Part shown: one piece after another, positions 1 through 8,475 of the stretch
How the letters are laid out: each line of letters starts with the position of its first letter
Position numbering within the stretch: position 1 is the first letter of the stretch
Assembly (NCBI GenBank): GCA_003605035.1
Contig: QZKJ01000058.1
Coordinates: 1 to 54,832, forward strand
Origin: Desulfurivibrio sp.
GTDB taxonomy: Bacteria > Desulfobacterota > Desulfobulbia > Desulfobulbales > SURF-16
Direction: 5' to 3'
Length of the DNA stretch: 54,832 nt
Notes under the pieces: generated by a model
Databases searched by the model: none
Told to the model about the DNA's origin: nothing
The model's input: only the letters and a program-made list of their open reading frames with translations
Made by a program: the position numbers and the translations under genes

Positions 1-1284
1 AACCCGGCGGACCTGGTGATTGCCGATATCAACATGCCGGAAATGGGGGGGCTGGAGCTCCTGCGGCGCCTCCATGCCAGCCGCCCGGAACTGCCGGTGG
101 TCATCATAACCGGACATGCCACGGTGGAAACCGCTGTCTCCGCCATGAAACTCGGCGCCTTTGATTATCTGCTCAAGCCCTTTCCCGTGGATATTATCCT
201 GGAAATCGCCGGCCGGGCGTTTACCGCCGGCCTGCCGAAAAAAGAGGTGGCAGCGGGGCCTGCCAGGGAAAATAATAACGACCCGGCCAGGAAGAAACAC
301 ATTGTCGGCACGGATACGAAACTTGCCAGGGTGCTGCAGAAGGCCAGAAGCGTGGCCTCCAGCAAGGCCACGGTGCTGATTCTCGGCGAATCGGGGACCG
401 GCAAGGAGATGATCGCCCGTTGCATCCATGAGGAGAGCAACCGCAGGGAAGGCCCGTTTGTAGCCTTAAACTGCGCGGCCCTGCCGGAAGGGCTGCTGGA
501 AAGCGAGCTGTTCGGCCATGAAAAAGGGGCCTTCACCGGGGCGATCTATACCAAAAAAGGTAAATTTGAGCTGGCTGACGGCGGCACCCTGCTGCTCGAT
601 GAGATCGCCGAGATACCGCTGCATCTGCAGGCCAAGCTGCTGCGGGTCCTGCAGGAAGAGGAGGTTGACCGCCTGGGCGGCAAGTCCCCGGTCAAGGTGG
701 ATGTGCATGTGGTGGCCACCACCAACAGAAACCTGGAGGAATCGGTCAGAAATGGCGAGTTCCGCCAGGACCTTTATTATCGTCTGAACGTCATTCCCCT
801 CACCCTGCCTCCTTTGCGGGAAAGAAAAGAGGATATCGAACGGCTGGCTGCATATTTCATTGAGAGATTTTCCCGGCAGTATGGCAAGGATGTCAAAAAA
901 ATGTCAAAAGCCTCCTGCCGGCGTTTTGCCGAGTATGGCTGGCCGGGCAATATCCGTGAGATGGAGAACCTGGTGGAGCGGGCCGTGCTGCTCTCCCTGG
1001 CCGAAGAGCTGGAACCCTGGGATTTCTGGGACGAGGAAACCGACGGGGCGGGCCTGGATATTTCCCCATCCTACGCCGCGGCCACGGAAATATGCCCGTC
1101 TGCGCCGGGGGGCGGGGAAAATGGCGGCATGACCAGTCTCAGGGATGTCGAGCGTCAAATGATCATGCAGGCCCTTCAAAAAACTGACGATAATCGCACC
1201 CATGCGGCCAAGATGCTGGGGATCAGCGTCCGCACCCTGCGCAACAAACTCCATGAATACCGCACCCAGGGGTTAATTGACTGA
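1..1284 (+). CDS. Sigma-54 dependent response regulator, flagellar type (5' partial)
   Basis: This is the 3' part of an NtrC-family transcription activator; the reading frame is open to base 1, so its N-terminus lies outside the window. What remains is the end of a receiver domain (phospho-acceptor Asp in IADINMP, conserved Thr in IITGHAT, Lys in LLKPF), then a sigma-54 AAA+ domain with Walker A GESGTGKE, the sigma-54 contact loop GAFTGA and Walker [10 protein letters not shown], and a C-terminal Fis-type helix-turn-helix ([17 protein letters not shown]). Proteins of this design activate RpoN promoters after phosphorylation. It lies directly upstream of flgB, and sigma-54-like promoters precede flgB and fliK, so an FlrC/FleR/FlbD-like role in middle flagellar gene control is likely. 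The exact orthologue name is uncertain. A partner kinase may lie upstream. Confidence 0.93.
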   Translation, partial: NPADLVIADINMPEMGGLELLRRLHASRPELPVVIITGHATVETAVSAMKLGAFDYLLKPFPVDIILEIAGRAFTAGLPKKEVAAGPARENNNDPARKKHIVGTDTKLARVLQKARSVASSKATVLILGESGTGKEMIARCIHEESNRREGPFVALNCAALPEGLLESELFGHEKGAFTGAIYTKKGKFELADGGTLLLDEIAEIPLHLQAKLLRVLQEEEVDRLGGKSPVKVDVHVVATTNRNLEESVRNGEFRQDLYYRLNVIPLTLPPLRERKEDIERLAAYFIERFSRQYGKDVKKMSKASCRRFAEYGWPGNIREMENLVERAVLLSLAEELEPWDFWDEETDGAGLDISPSYAAATEICPSAPGGGENGGMTSLRDVERQMIMQALQKTDDNRTHAAKMLGISVRTLRNKLHEYRTQGLID

Positions 1285-1370
1285 TTTCTTTTGGGTTTCT
1301 TTTCCGCTTCCCCCTTAATTTCTTCCTGTTTATCCGTTAAAATGGCTGTCCGGCGAGCCTTGCGATAAGC

Positions 1371-1385
1371 AGGCATGTTATTTGC
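1371..1385 (+). promoter_or_regulatory. Candidate sigma-54 promoter of flgBC-fliE
   Basis: The sequence AGGCAT-GTTAT-TTGC has the invariant GG (1372-1373) and GC (1384-1385) exactly 12 bases apart, as in the RpoN consensus TGGCAC-N5-TTGC. Transcription would start near 1397, leaving room for the flgB ribosome binding site AAGGAG at 1420-1425. The first and last bases of the -24 box deviate, so this is a moderate match. The adjacent sigma-54 activator gene supports it. Confidence 0.5.
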
Positions 1386-1431
1386 TTCATCTTTACAGAA
1401 AAAGAGCCCTTCCGGCCTTAAGGAGAAAATT

Positions 1432-1815
1432 ATGCCTATTGATAAAGTGTTCGGCAGCGTGAACTCTATGCAGCAGGCCCTGAACCTCCGCTATGAGCGG
1501 CAGGGTCTTATCCAGTCGAACATCGCCAATATGGAGACCCCCGGTTACACGATGCAGGATTTCTCCTTTGAAAAGGCGATGCAAACAGCCAGGCAGGGTC
1601 AGGGACTGCTGAGCCGGACCCACCCGCAACATATTGATCTTGACCCGGTGGCGGTCAGCGAGAGTCTGCAGTTTTCCAAGGAGAAACGGCCCGTTGATCT
1701 GGATGAGGAGATGGTCAAACTGGCGGAAAACCAGATGATGTATGAGATAGTGACCAGAATGATCGGCAATAAGGTCGATGGTCTCAAATATGCTATTGAT
1801 GAAGGAGGCAAATAA
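1432..1815 (+). CDS. flgB: Flagellar basal-body rod protein FlgB
   Basis: FlgB is a proximal rod subunit of the flagellar basal body, exported by the flagellar type III apparatus and assembled in the periplasm. The protein is 127 aa, a usual FlgB length. The N-terminal rod signature is present: a helix followed by IQSNIANMETPGYT. The C-terminal half carries the conserved LDEEMVKLAENQMMYE segment of rod proteins. The frame is open farther upstream (to 1375), but ATG 1432 has AAGGAG at 1420-1425 and gives the canonical N-terminus, so I chose it. It is the first gene of the structural run flgB-flgC-fliE-fliF, with flgC starting 2 bases after its stop. Confidence 0.96.
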   Translation: MPIDKVFGSVNSMQQALNLRYERQGLIQSNIANMETPGYTMQDFSFEKAMQTARQGQGLLSRTHPQHIDLDPVAVSESLQFSKEKRPVDLDEEMVKLAENQMMYEIVTRMIGNKVDGLKYAIDEGGK

Positions 1816-1817
1816 TC

Positions 1818-2252
1818 ATGGATATCCTGACCGCATTTAAGATAAGCGGCTCCGGCCTCAAGGCTGAAAGGGCCAGGCTTAATGTGGCGTCAATGAATCT
1901 GGCCAATGCCAACACCACCAGGACCATGGAGGGCGGACCCTACCGGGCGAAATCCGTGGTCTTTGAGGCGAAACCGCTGAAGACCTTCCGGGACGTGCTG
2001 AGTTCCACCGAGGACAAGCTGCGCCAGGTGGAGGTGTCGGCCGTGGTGGAGGATAAAAAGGAGTTCAAGTCGGTCTATGATCCCTCCCACCCCGATGCCG
2101 ATGAAAACGGCATCGTGCTCTATCCCAACGTGGATGAGGCGGAGCAGATGGTGGACATCATCAGCGCCAGGCGCGGCTACGAGGCCAATGTCGCCGCCCT
2201 TGAAGCCGTGAAGAGCATGGCCATCAAGGCCCTTGATATTGCCAGAAGATAA
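1818..2252 (+). CDS. flgC: Flagellar basal-body rod protein FlgC
   Basis: FlgC is a second proximal rod protein that polymerises with FlgB, FlgF and FliE between the MS ring and the distal rod. The 144 aa product has the rod N-terminus (FKISGSGLKAERARLNVASMNLANANTT) split by the usual loop, and ends in EQMVDIISARRGYEANVAALEAVKSM, the typical C-terminal helix shared by rod and hook proteins. Start ATG 1818 lies 2 bases after the flgB stop, with the GGAGG of the flgB 3' end as ribosome binding site, so the two are translationally coupled. Confidence 0.96.
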   Translation: MDILTAFKISGSGLKAERARLNVASMNLANANTTRTMEGGPYRAKSVVFEAKPLKTFRDVLSSTEDKLRQVEVSAVVEDKKEFKSVYDPSHPDADENGIVLYPNVDEAEQMVDIISARRGYEANVAALEAVKSMAIKALDIARR

Positions 2253-2270
2253 ACGCTAGAATAAATAAAG

Positions 2271-2289
2271 GCAGGTGTTTCGCACCTGC
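2271..2289 (+). other. Small hairpin just before the fliE ribosome binding site
   Basis: GCAGGTG (2271-2277) is perfectly complementary to CACCTGC (2283-2289) across a 5-base loop. The GGAG ribosome binding site of fliE starts at 2291, directly after the stem. The hairpin could affect mRNA stability or fliE translation. There is no T-tract, so it is not an intrinsic terminator. Confidence 0.45.
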
Positions 2290-2300
2290 GGGAGAATAAC

Positions 2301-2603
2301 ATGGAAATATTACCGCTGCAGCCGGCAGGTCTGGCAGGAACACCATCGGTTGCCCAGGTGTCAAAAAAACAACAGGCCCCGGGTGCCGGTTTCGGCGAGG
2401 TGCTGCAGAAATCAATAGAAAGCGTCAACGCCAACCTGCAGGAGGCGGATGAACTGAGCCGGGGACTTGCCGCCGGCGAGCATGGCAATATCCATGAAAC
2501 CATGATTGCCATTGAAAAGGGCAGCATCTCCTTCCGGATGATGACCAGGGTGCAGCAGAAGGCTGTTGCCGCCTACCAGGAAGTAATGCGGATTCAGTTG
2601 TAG
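2301..2603 (+). CDS. fliE: Flagellar hook-basal body protein FliE
   Basis: FliE links the MS ring (FliF) to the proximal rod. The 100 aa protein has the expected size. Its C-terminal half carries the family pattern: a helix with LQEADELSRGLAAGEHGNIHETMIAIEKGSISFRMM in overlapping segments, then a conserved ending around QKAVAAYQEVMRIQ. The N-terminal 40 residues are variable and rich in Pro, Ala and Gln, as usual. ATG 2301 has GGAG at 2291-2294. It lies 48 bases after flgC and is followed by an unusual palindromic nonamer array before fliF. Confidence 0.94.
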   Translation: MEILPLQPAGLAGTPSVAQVSKKQQAPGAGFGEVLQKSIESVNANLQEADELSRGLAAGEHGNIHETMIAIEKGSISFRMMTRVQQKAVAAYQEVMRIQL

Positions 2604-2697
2604 TTGGTCTGACTGGTCCGACTGGTCTGACTGGTCTTACTAGTCGGACCAGTCGGACCAGTCGGGCTAATCAGACCAGTCGGACCAGTCAGACCAA
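2604..2697 (+). repeat. Palindromic nonamer array between fliE and fliF
   Basis: The whole fliE-fliF spacer is made of 9-base units. The left half has about four TGGTCYGAC-type units and the right half about six of their complement (GTCRGACCA). The outer 27 bases of each half (2604-2630 and 2671-2697) are perfect reverse complements, and the interior pairs imperfectly. It starts on the base after the fliE stop codon and ends just before the AGGA of the fliF ribosome binding site. Transcribed, it would form a stem tens of base pairs long. There is no T-tract, so simple termination is unlikely. It may act as a processing, stability or attenuation element, or be a selfish repeat. Confidence 0.9.
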
Positions 2698-2709
2698 TAG
2701 GATAAATGC

Positions 2710-4308
2710 ATGGCTCCTGTCAAAGACATCTTCAAGCAGGCAACATCGGTCGTCAGAAATCTTTCTCTGCCCCAGAAAATCATTGCCGGCGTCCTGGTGG
2801 CCGGGGTGCTGGGCGGGCTGATTTTCCTTTCCACCTTGGGCGGCAAGGTGGACTATAATGTCCTGTTCAGCGGTCTGTCTGCCGAAGATGCCGCCAGTGT
2901 CATTGCCAAACTTAAAGAACAGCGCATCGATTATCAGCTGTCGGAGAGCGGGTCAGCCGTGCTGGTGCCCGCCGATCAGGTCTATGAGACCAGGCTTAAT
3001 CTGGCTGCCGAAGGGTTGCCGCGGGGGGGCGGGGTCGGCTTCGAGATCTTTGACCAGACCAACCTGGGCACCACGGATTTTGTGCAGAGGCTCAACTATC
3101 AGCGGGCCGTACAGGGTGAGCTTGCCCGCACCATCAAGCAATTCAAGCAGGTACGGGATGCCAGGGTGCATATCGCCACCCCCAGGGAATCCGTTTTTGT
3201 CGAGGACTCCAAGCCGCCCAGCGCCTCGGTAAGCCTCACCATGGCAGGGCAGGAGAAGCTCGCCAAAGAGCAGATCATGGCCATCGTCAATCTGGTGGCC
3301 AGCGCCGTGCCCGGTTTGACCTCGGAAAATATCACCATTGTCGATACCTTTGGCCGTCTGCTGTTTCGCAAGGAGGGTGATGATGTGTCCATGCTTTCCG
3401 CCACCCAGCTTGAATACCAGCTCAAGGTGGAGAGTGCCCTGCGCAACAAGGTGGAGAGTCTGCTGGAGGAGGTGGTCGGCATCAACAAGGCCCTGGCCCG
3501 GGTGACGGTGGACATGGATTTCAATAAGGTGGACGTCACCGAGGAGAACTTCGACCCGGACGGACAGGTCACCCGCAGTGAGCAGCTGCTGATAGAGCAG
3601 GAAGGGGGAGAGAAGGCGGCAGCCGGCATTCCGGGCGTCAAGGGGGAACTGGCCACCTTCAGCGAAGGGGAGGGGGCGGCCGGCAAGAAGGAAGGCCCGT
3701 ACCGGAAAAATATTACCAGAAATTACGAAATCACCAAAAAAACAAGGCACATACAGGAAGCGGTCGGCGCGATCAAACGTCTCTCCGTGGCTGTCATGGT
3801 TGACGGGGTCTATGAGGAGAGCAAGGATAAGGACGGCAAGAAGACCCTGGTCTATAAACCGCGCAGCGCCGAAGAGCTTGCTCATTTTGTCAAAATGACC
3901 CAGAATGCCATCGGCTTTGATCCGGAACGGGGCGACAAGGTGGAGGTGGTGGCCATGCCGTTTTACCTCTCCTCCATGGTGGAACCGGAGCCGGATCCCT
4001 TTGAAAAATGGCGGAGTCTGTTTGAGCATCTGGCCGTACCCCTCGTACTGCTGCTGGTGGCCATTGCCTTCATCATGTTTGTCATTCGCCCCTTCATGCG
4101 CCTGCTCAGCCATCAGCAGCTTGATGCCCAGCGCAAGGCGGAACTGGCTGCCCAGGCCGCCTTGAAGAAGGGGACACCAGAGGAGCAGGAGGATCTGTCC
4201 CTGCAGCCCCTTGGCATGACGGATAAGGAAAGAATGTACCGGCTGGCTCAGAGTGACCCGGAACGAGCGGCTGATCTGGTAAGGCGCTGGTTGCGCGAGG
4301 AGATGTAA
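2710..4308 (+). CDS. fliF: Flagellar MS-ring protein FliF
   Basis: FliF forms the MS ring in the inner membrane, the base on which the flagellum, C ring and export gate are built. The 532 aa protein has the two expected membrane segments (about residues 25-45 and 438-465). Between them lie the periplasmic ring-building motifs: the N-terminal domain with YNVLFSGLSAEDAASV and LNLAAEGLPRGGGVGFEIFD, then EQIMAIVNLVASAVPGL. The cytoplasmic C-terminal tail, which binds FliG, ends in PERAADLVRRWLREEM. ATG 2710 follows AGGA at 2699-2702, at the edge of the palindromic array. fliG begins 1 base after its stop. Confidence 0.97.
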   Translation: MAPVKDIFKQATSVVRNLSLPQKIIAGVLVAGVLGGLIFLSTLGGKVDYNVLFSGLSAEDAASVIAKLKEQRIDYQLSESGSAVLVPADQVYETRLNLAAEGLPRGGGVGFEIFDQTNLGTTDFVQRLNYQRAVQGELARTIKQFKQVRDARVHIATPRESVFVEDSKPPSASVSLTMAGQEKLAKEQIMAIVNLVASAVPGLTSENITIVDTFGRLLFRKEGDDVSMLSATQLEYQLKVESALRNKVESLLEEVVGINKALARVTVDMDFNKVDVTEENFDPDGQVTRSEQLLIEQEGGEKAAAGIPGVKGELATFSEGEGAAGKKEGPYRKNITRNYEITKKTRHIQEAVGAIKRLSVAVMVDGVYEESKDKDGKKTLVYKPRSAEELAHFVKMTQNAIGFDPERGDKVEVVAMPFYLSSMVEPEPDPFEKWRSLFEHLAVPLVLLLVAIAFIMFVIRPFMRLLSHQQLDAQRKAELAAQAALKKGTPEEQEDLSLQPLGMTDKERMYRLAQSDPERAADLVRRWLREEM

Positions 4309-4309
4309 G

Positions 4310-5338
4310 GTGGCGAAAAAAAAGGATGCGCCCAGCGGCGAAAATCTGACCGGGGCTGAAAAGGCGGCGATTTTTCTCCTTACCCTGGGGGAGGATTTCA
4401 CCACTGAGGTTTTCAAGCGCCTGGAAGAGGATGAAATCAAGATGGTGGGCCGGCAGATGTCCAAGATGGACAAGGTTGACAAGGAGGATATTGCCGCCCT
4501 GCTCAGAGAGTTTAAAACCGACGCCGGCGGCGGCGAGATCTACCTTTCCGGCGATGACATGCTGGAAACCGCCCTCAAACGGGCCCTGCAGTCGGACAAG
4601 GCCAATGAGATCCTGGACGATATCCGTTCCGACTGGCGGCTGACCCTTTTTCAGAAGGCCCGCAAGCTGGAGCCCAAGATCCTGGTCAATTTCCTGCGCA
4701 ATGAGCATCCCCAGACCGTGGCCCTGGTGCTCGCCGTGCTGGAGCACAGCCAGGCGGCCCAGATTCTCGCCGAGCTCAAGGAGGAAACCCAGGTCGAGGT
4801 GGTGATGCGCATGGCGGAGCTTGACAAGGTCAGCCCGGAAATCCTGGTGGATGTGGACCGGGTGCTGCAGGAGGAACTGCTTTCCGTTGAAGGCCTGGAG
4901 GGCCAGCGGCTGGGCGGGGTGGCCACGGTGGCCGAGATTCTCAACAACGCCGACCGGGCCCTGGAAACCCAGGTGCTGGAAGGCATCGAAGAGCAGCGCG
5001 AGAGTCTGGCCGAGGACATCCGGCGCCTGATGTTTGTCTTCGAGGATCTGCTCAGCGTTGATGACCGGGGCATCATGGCCATTCTGAAGGAGGTTTCCAC
5101 CGATGACCTGAAGCTGGCGCTGAAAACCGCCTCCGAGGATCTGAAAGAAAAGATCTTCAAGAACATGTCCACCAGGGCGGTGGAGATGCTCAAGGAAGAC
5201 ATGGAGATCATGGGGCCGACCAGGGTGAAGGATGTCGAGGCGGCCCAGCAGGCTGTCATCAAGATCGCCAAACGTCTGGAGCAGGAAGGCAAGATCCAGC
5301 TCATGAGCGGCGGCGGCGGAGAGGATGAATTTGTCTAA
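4310..5338 (+). CDS. fliG: Flagellar motor switch protein FliG
   Basis: FliG is the rotor protein of the C ring that contacts the stator and transmits torque. The 342 aa length is typical. Three regions are visible: an N-terminal FliF-binding domain (LTGAEKAAIFLLTLGEDF), a middle domain with the EHPQTVALVLAVL signature that is strongly conserved in FliG, and a C-terminal torque domain with charged helices (MFVFEDLLSVDDRGIMAIL, DLKLALKTASEDLKEKIF, NMSTRAVEMLKEDME). The start is GTG 4310, preceded by GAGGAG at 4297-4302 inside the fliF 3' end. The 3' end overlaps fliH by 14 bases, indicating translational coupling. Confidence 0.97.
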   Translation: MAKKKDAPSGENLTGAEKAAIFLLTLGEDFTTEVFKRLEEDEIKMVGRQMSKMDKVDKEDIAALLREFKTDAGGGEIYLSGDDMLETALKRALQSDKANEILDDIRSDWRLTLFQKARKLEPKILVNFLRNEHPQTVALVLAVLEHSQAAQILAELKEETQVEVVMRMAELDKVSPEILVDVDRVLQEELLSVEGLEGQRLGGVATVAEILNNADRALETQVLEGIEEQRESLAEDIRRLMFVFEDLLSVDDRGIMAILKEVSTDDLKLALKTASEDLKEKIFKNMSTRAVEMLKEDMEIMGPTRVKDVEAAQQAVIKIAKRLEQEGKIQLMSGGGGEDEFV

Positions 5339-6050
5339 GATTTTTGATTTCAAGGAAAAGATCGGCAAAGAGCGGGGGCCGAATTTTATCTCCTTTGAGA
5401 GCCTGATGCACGGCAACGGCAAGGCGGAGCCGGCTGATCCGCTGCAGGAACTGCAGAAACAACAGGAGGCCGTGCGCCGGGAAACCGAGGCAATGCTGGC
5501 CAGGGCTGAGGCGGAAAAGAAGCGCATCGAGGAAGAGGCGTACCAGCAGGGTTTTGCCAGGGGAGAAGCGGATGGGCTGCAGAAGGCGGAAAAGGCCCTG
5601 GCTGACAAGATCAGGGAGGCTGTGCGGCTGATCGCCTCCCTGGAGCAGGAACGGGAACTGGTGCACCAGCAGTATGAAAAGGATTTGCTTCCCCTGATAA
5701 AAATCATGGTGGATCGCCTGGTGGGCCATGAGGTGTCGGTGAATCCCCTGGTGATTGCCGACTGTCTGCGGCTGGCCATGAAATACGTGGTGGAGGATTC
5801 CGTGGTCAAGGTGCATCTGCACGGCGAGGATTTTCAGCATATCAAGGAGATGAGCCTGGAGGACCCTTCTCTGCTGCAGGGGGCCCGGCGTTTTGAACTG
5901 ATCGAGGACCCGGCGGTGAGCCGGGGCGGCTGCCTGCTGCAGACCGATTTCGGCGAGATCGACGCCACCCTTGATACCTGCCGGGAAAGGCTTTTTGCCC
6001 TGGTAGACCGGGCCTTTCTGGAGGCTCTTGCCGCAGAGGGGAATAAGTGA
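5325..6050 (+). CDS. fliH: Flagellar assembly protein FliH
   Basis: FliH is the peripheral stalk-like partner that holds and inhibits the FliI ATPase at the flagellar export gate. The 241 aa protein has a long charged coiled coil (about residues 40-110) with alternating Glu, Ala and Arg. A C-terminal domain follows, related to the V/F-type ATPase E/delta subunits (LIKIMVDRLVGHEVSVNPLV, GGCLLQTDFGEIDATLDT). Position between fliG and fliI confirms the call. ATG 5325 overlaps the end of fliG by 14 bases. Confidence 0.93.
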   Translation: MNLSKIFDFKEKIGKERGPNFISFESLMHGNGKAEPADPLQELQKQQEAVRRETEAMLARAEAEKKRIEEEAYQQGFARGEADGLQKAEKALADKIREAVRLIASLEQERELVHQQYEKDLLPLIKIMVDRLVGHEVSVNPLVIADCLRLAMKYVVEDSVVKVHLHGEDFQHIKEMSLEDPSLLQGARRFELIEDPAVSRGGCLLQTDFGEIDATLDTCRERLFALVDRAFLEALAAEGNK

Positions 6051-6051
6051 G

Positions 6052-7359
6052 ATGGACCTTTCCGCCTGTCTGCAGATTGCCGCGGAACAGCCGCTCATTG
6101 CCGTGCGGGGCAGGGTGAACCAGGTGATCGGCATGGTCATTGAAAGCCGCGGCCCGGGCATCCCGGTGGGCAGCATCTGCGAGGTTGATGTTTTTAAAGG
6201 AAAAGGCAGGATTCCGGCCGAGGTGGTCGGCTTCCGGGCCGGCACCCTGCTGCTCATGCCCCTGGGCGAGATGCGCGGGGTTGAGCCGGGCAGCGCCATC
6301 CGGCTGGTGGGCGGGCAGGCCCGGGTCAGGGTGGCCCAGTCGCTGCTCGGCCGGGTGATCGACGGACTGGGCAACCCCATGGACGGCAAAGGACCCCTGG
6401 AGGAAGGAGTTGACTACCCTCTCTATGCCGAGCCGCTCAACCCCATGAAGCGGGTGCGCATCAAAGAGGTGGTGGATGTGGGGGTCCGGGCCATCAACGG
6501 CCTGCTCACCCTGGGCAAGGGCCAGCGCATCGGCATCCTGGCCGGCTCCGGCGTCGGCAAAAGCACCCTCTTGGGCATGATCGCCAAGCATACCGCGGCC
6601 GATGTCAGCGTCATCGCCCTGATTGGCGAGCGGGGCCGGGAGCTGAAGGACTTTATCGAACGCGATCTCGGCCCGGAAGGGCTGGCCCGCTCGGTGGTGG
6701 TGGTGGTCACCTCGGACCAGCCGCCGCTGGTCAGGATGCGGGGGGCCTATCTGGCCATGGCCATTTCGGAATTTTTTCGCGACCAGGGCCGTGACGTGAT
6801 CATGATGATGGACTCGGTCACCCGTTTTGCCATGTCCAGCCGAGAGGTGGGGCTGGCCATCGGCGAACCGCCGACCTCCCGCGGCTACACCCCTTCGGTT
6901 TTCGCCCAGCTGCCCAAGCTGCTGGAAAGGTCAGGCACCTGCGAAGGCAAGGGGAGCATCACCGGCATTTATACCGTGCTCGTGGAAGGGGATGACATGA
7001 ATGAGCCCATTGCCGATGCGGTGCGCTCCATTGTGGACGGCCATATCGTCTTGAGCCGGGAACTGGCCAGCCGGGGCCATTATCCGGCCATCGAGATCAT
7101 GGGCAGCGTCAGCCGCTGCATGACCGATGTGGTCAGCCGCGAGCAGATGAAGGCGGCCCACAAGTTTCTGGAAACCCTGGCCACTTACCGCCGTTCCGAG
7201 GATCTGATCAATATCGGCGCCTATGCGGCCGGGACCAATCCGAAGATAGACAAGTCCATCAGCATGATCGATCGTCTCACCAATTATCTCCGGCAGGATG
7301 TGGAGCAGAGAGCCACCTTCGAGGATAGCCGGCAGCAGCTGCTGGCCCTGGCGCGTTGA
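6052..7359 (+). CDS. fliI: Flagellum-specific ATPase FliI
   Basis: FliI is the soluble hexameric ATPase of the flagellar type III export apparatus. The 435 aa product has an F1-beta-like fold. Visible features are Walker A GILAGSGVGKST, the adjacent ALIGERGRELKDFIE segment, Walker B region DVIMMMDSVTRFAM, and the PPTSRGYTPSVFAQLPKLLERSG motif typical of FliI/SctN. An in-frame ATG at 6028 lies inside fliH. ATG 6052, 1 base after the fliH stop with GAGGGG upstream, gives the normal FliI N-terminus and is preferred. Confidence 0.96.
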   Translation: MDLSACLQIAAEQPLIAVRGRVNQVIGMVIESRGPGIPVGSICEVDVFKGKGRIPAEVVGFRAGTLLLMPLGEMRGVEPGSAIRLVGGQARVRVAQSLLGRVIDGLGNPMDGKGPLEEGVDYPLYAEPLNPMKRVRIKEVVDVGVRAINGLLTLGKGQRIGILAGSGVGKSTLLGMIAKHTAADVSVIALIGERGRELKDFIERDLGPEGLARSVVVVVTSDQPPLVRMRGAYLAMAISEFFRDQGRDVIMMMDSVTRFAMSSREVGLAIGEPPTSRGYTPSVFAQLPKLLERSGTCEGKGSITGIYTVLVEGDDMNEPIADAVRSIVDGHIVLSRELASRGHYPAIEIMGSVSRCMTDVVSREQMKAAHKFLETLATYRRSEDLINIGAYAAGTNPKIDKSISMIDRLTNYLRQDVEQRATFEDSRQQLLALAR

Positions 7360-7433
7360 GGGTGTGGCCGCTGCGGCTGAAAAACCTTTAACTCTCCTGT
7401 TGTCGCTGACCTGGAGAAAATGACGGGCAAATC

Positions 7434-7880
7434 ATGGCTTTCCATTTCAGACTCGAAGCAGTCCTGACGCTCAGGAAAAATCTTGAAGAACAGGCCCAGC
7501 TCAAGCTGGCGCGGGAGCAATTGATGCTGCAGCGGCATCAGCTCCGCTTTGCCGAACTGCAGGAAAAAAGGCGGGAGCTGTGCGAGGCCATGGAGGAGCG
7601 CAAAAAAAAGACCATGAGCGGCAGCCTGTTCCTCTTCTATATGGAGGCCATGCGGATTCAGGAGCTGCAGCTGCGCATTCTGCAGACCACCATTGCCGCC
7701 CAGCAGCAGGTGGTGGAGAAGGTGCGCTCCGAGCTTGCCGAGGCGATGAAAAAACGAAAAACCATTGAGGTGCTGCGGGAAAAGGAGCTGCAGAAATATC
7801 TGCAGGAGACCCGTCGCAGGGAGCAGAATGAAAGCGACGAGCAGGCTCTGCTCCGGCATGGCCGCGGGATACTGATATGA
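7434..7880 (+). CDS. fliJ: Flagellar export chaperone FliJ
   Basis: FliJ is the small coiled-coil stalk protein that sits in the FliI hexamer ring and couples it to the export gate. The 148 aa product is almost entirely predicted coiled coil, rich in Glu, Gln, Arg and Leu. It starts with FHFRLEAVLTLRKNLEEQAQ, the typical FliJ N-terminus. Sequence conservation in this family is low, so the call rests on length, composition, N-terminal pattern and position 74 bases after fliI. It overlaps the next gene by 4 bases. Confidence 0.88.
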   Translation: MAFHFRLEAVLTLRKNLEEQAQLKLAREQLMLQRHQLRFAELQEKRRELCEAMEERKKKTMSGSLFLFYMEAMRIQELQLRILQTTIAAQQQVVEKVRSELAEAMKKRKTIEVLREKELQKYLQETRRREQNESDEQALLRHGRGILI

Positions 7881-8374
7881 AGACGGCGGTAAGGAAAAGG
7901 ATGCTGACCCTGTTTATTGTCGTTTTTCTTTCCTGCAGCGGCATTTTTCTGCTCTATGCCGCTGAGCTGCCGGTGACGATCAGCCAGGATGAGATTGACA
8001 GGACGGTTGCCCTGCAGCAGCGGGAAGAGGCGGTGGCGGCCCGGGAAAAGGCGCTGGAGCAGCGGGCAGAAGAACTCGATGCCATGCAGAAGGAGGTGGA
8101 CGCCAAGCTTGCGCAGATTGCCGCCATCCAGAAGAATGTCGAAGAAAAGCTGGCCGCCATCAAGCAGGAGCAGGACGCCAGTTTCAAGAACCTCATCAAG
8201 GTCTACAGCGCCATGAGCCCCTCCAAACTCGGCCCGCTGCTCAATCAGATGAGCGATGACAATGTGGCCATGATTCTGCGGGCCATGAAGGCCGAGCAGG
8301 TTGCCCTGATCATGCCCAAGCTCGACAGCGAAAAAGCGGTCAAGGTCAGCCGGCTGCTCGGGCGGTTCGAGTAA
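7877..8374 (+). CDS. motE: MotE-like flagellar protein (TM, coiled coil, MgtE-N-like tail)
   Basis: The 165 aa protein has an N-terminal membrane or signal segment (about residues 11-28), a coiled coil (about 40-105), and a C-terminal helical domain of the MgtE-N type (SPSKLGPLLNQMSDDNVAMILRAM in overlapping pieces, ending VSRLLGRFE). MotE-family proteins encoded between fliJ and fliK are thought to act in the periplasm as partners of the MotB stator or of flagellar assembly. The role here is inferred from this similarity and from position. ATG 7877 overlaps the fliJ stop by 4 bases (ATGA). Confidence 0.8.
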   Translation: MKTAVRKRMLTLFIVVFLSCSGIFLLYAAELPVTISQDEIDRTVALQQREEAVAAREKALEQRAEELDAMQKEVDAKLAQIAAIQKNVEEKLAAIKQEQDASFKNLIKVYSAMSPSKLGPLLNQMSDDNVAMILRAMKAEQVALIMPKLDSEKAVKVSRLLGRFE

Positions 8375-8412
8375 TCCCCCTCGCAGGTCTCATTATGGCG
8401 GCACAAAAATAC

Positions 8413-8460
8413 TTGCCAAACCGCAAAAATTCACACATTATAATGTATAAATAATTGTGT
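8413..8460 (+). promoter_or_regulatory. vapBC promoter with overlapping operator-like inverted repeat
   Basis: TTGCCA (8413-8418) and CATTAT (8436-8441), 17 bases apart, are a plausible sigma-70 pair; TATAAT at 8439-8444 is an alternative -10 with long spacing. An inverted repeat ACACATTAT (8433-8441) / ATAATTGTGT (8451-8460), complementary apart from one extra base, covers the -10. This is what is expected of the site where a VapB-VapC complex represses its own promoter. The stretch is much richer in A and T than the flagellar genes around it. Confidence 0.55.
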
Positions 8461-8475
8461 AAAGTGAGGTGTGGC

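Noticed and set aside
1350..1375. TGGCTG...CCTTGC before flgB as a sigma-54 site
   Set aside because: The spacing does not fit; the site at 1371-1385 has the exact spacing.
2604..2697. Reading the nonamer array as a CRISPR
   Set aside because: Units of 7-9 bases without unique spacers and without cas genes. The architecture is an inverted tandem repeat.
2953..4482. Long antisense frames across fliF, fliG, ileS, proB and others
   Set aside because: They are the usual open antisense frames of GC-rich coding DNA, without domain signatures or start signals.
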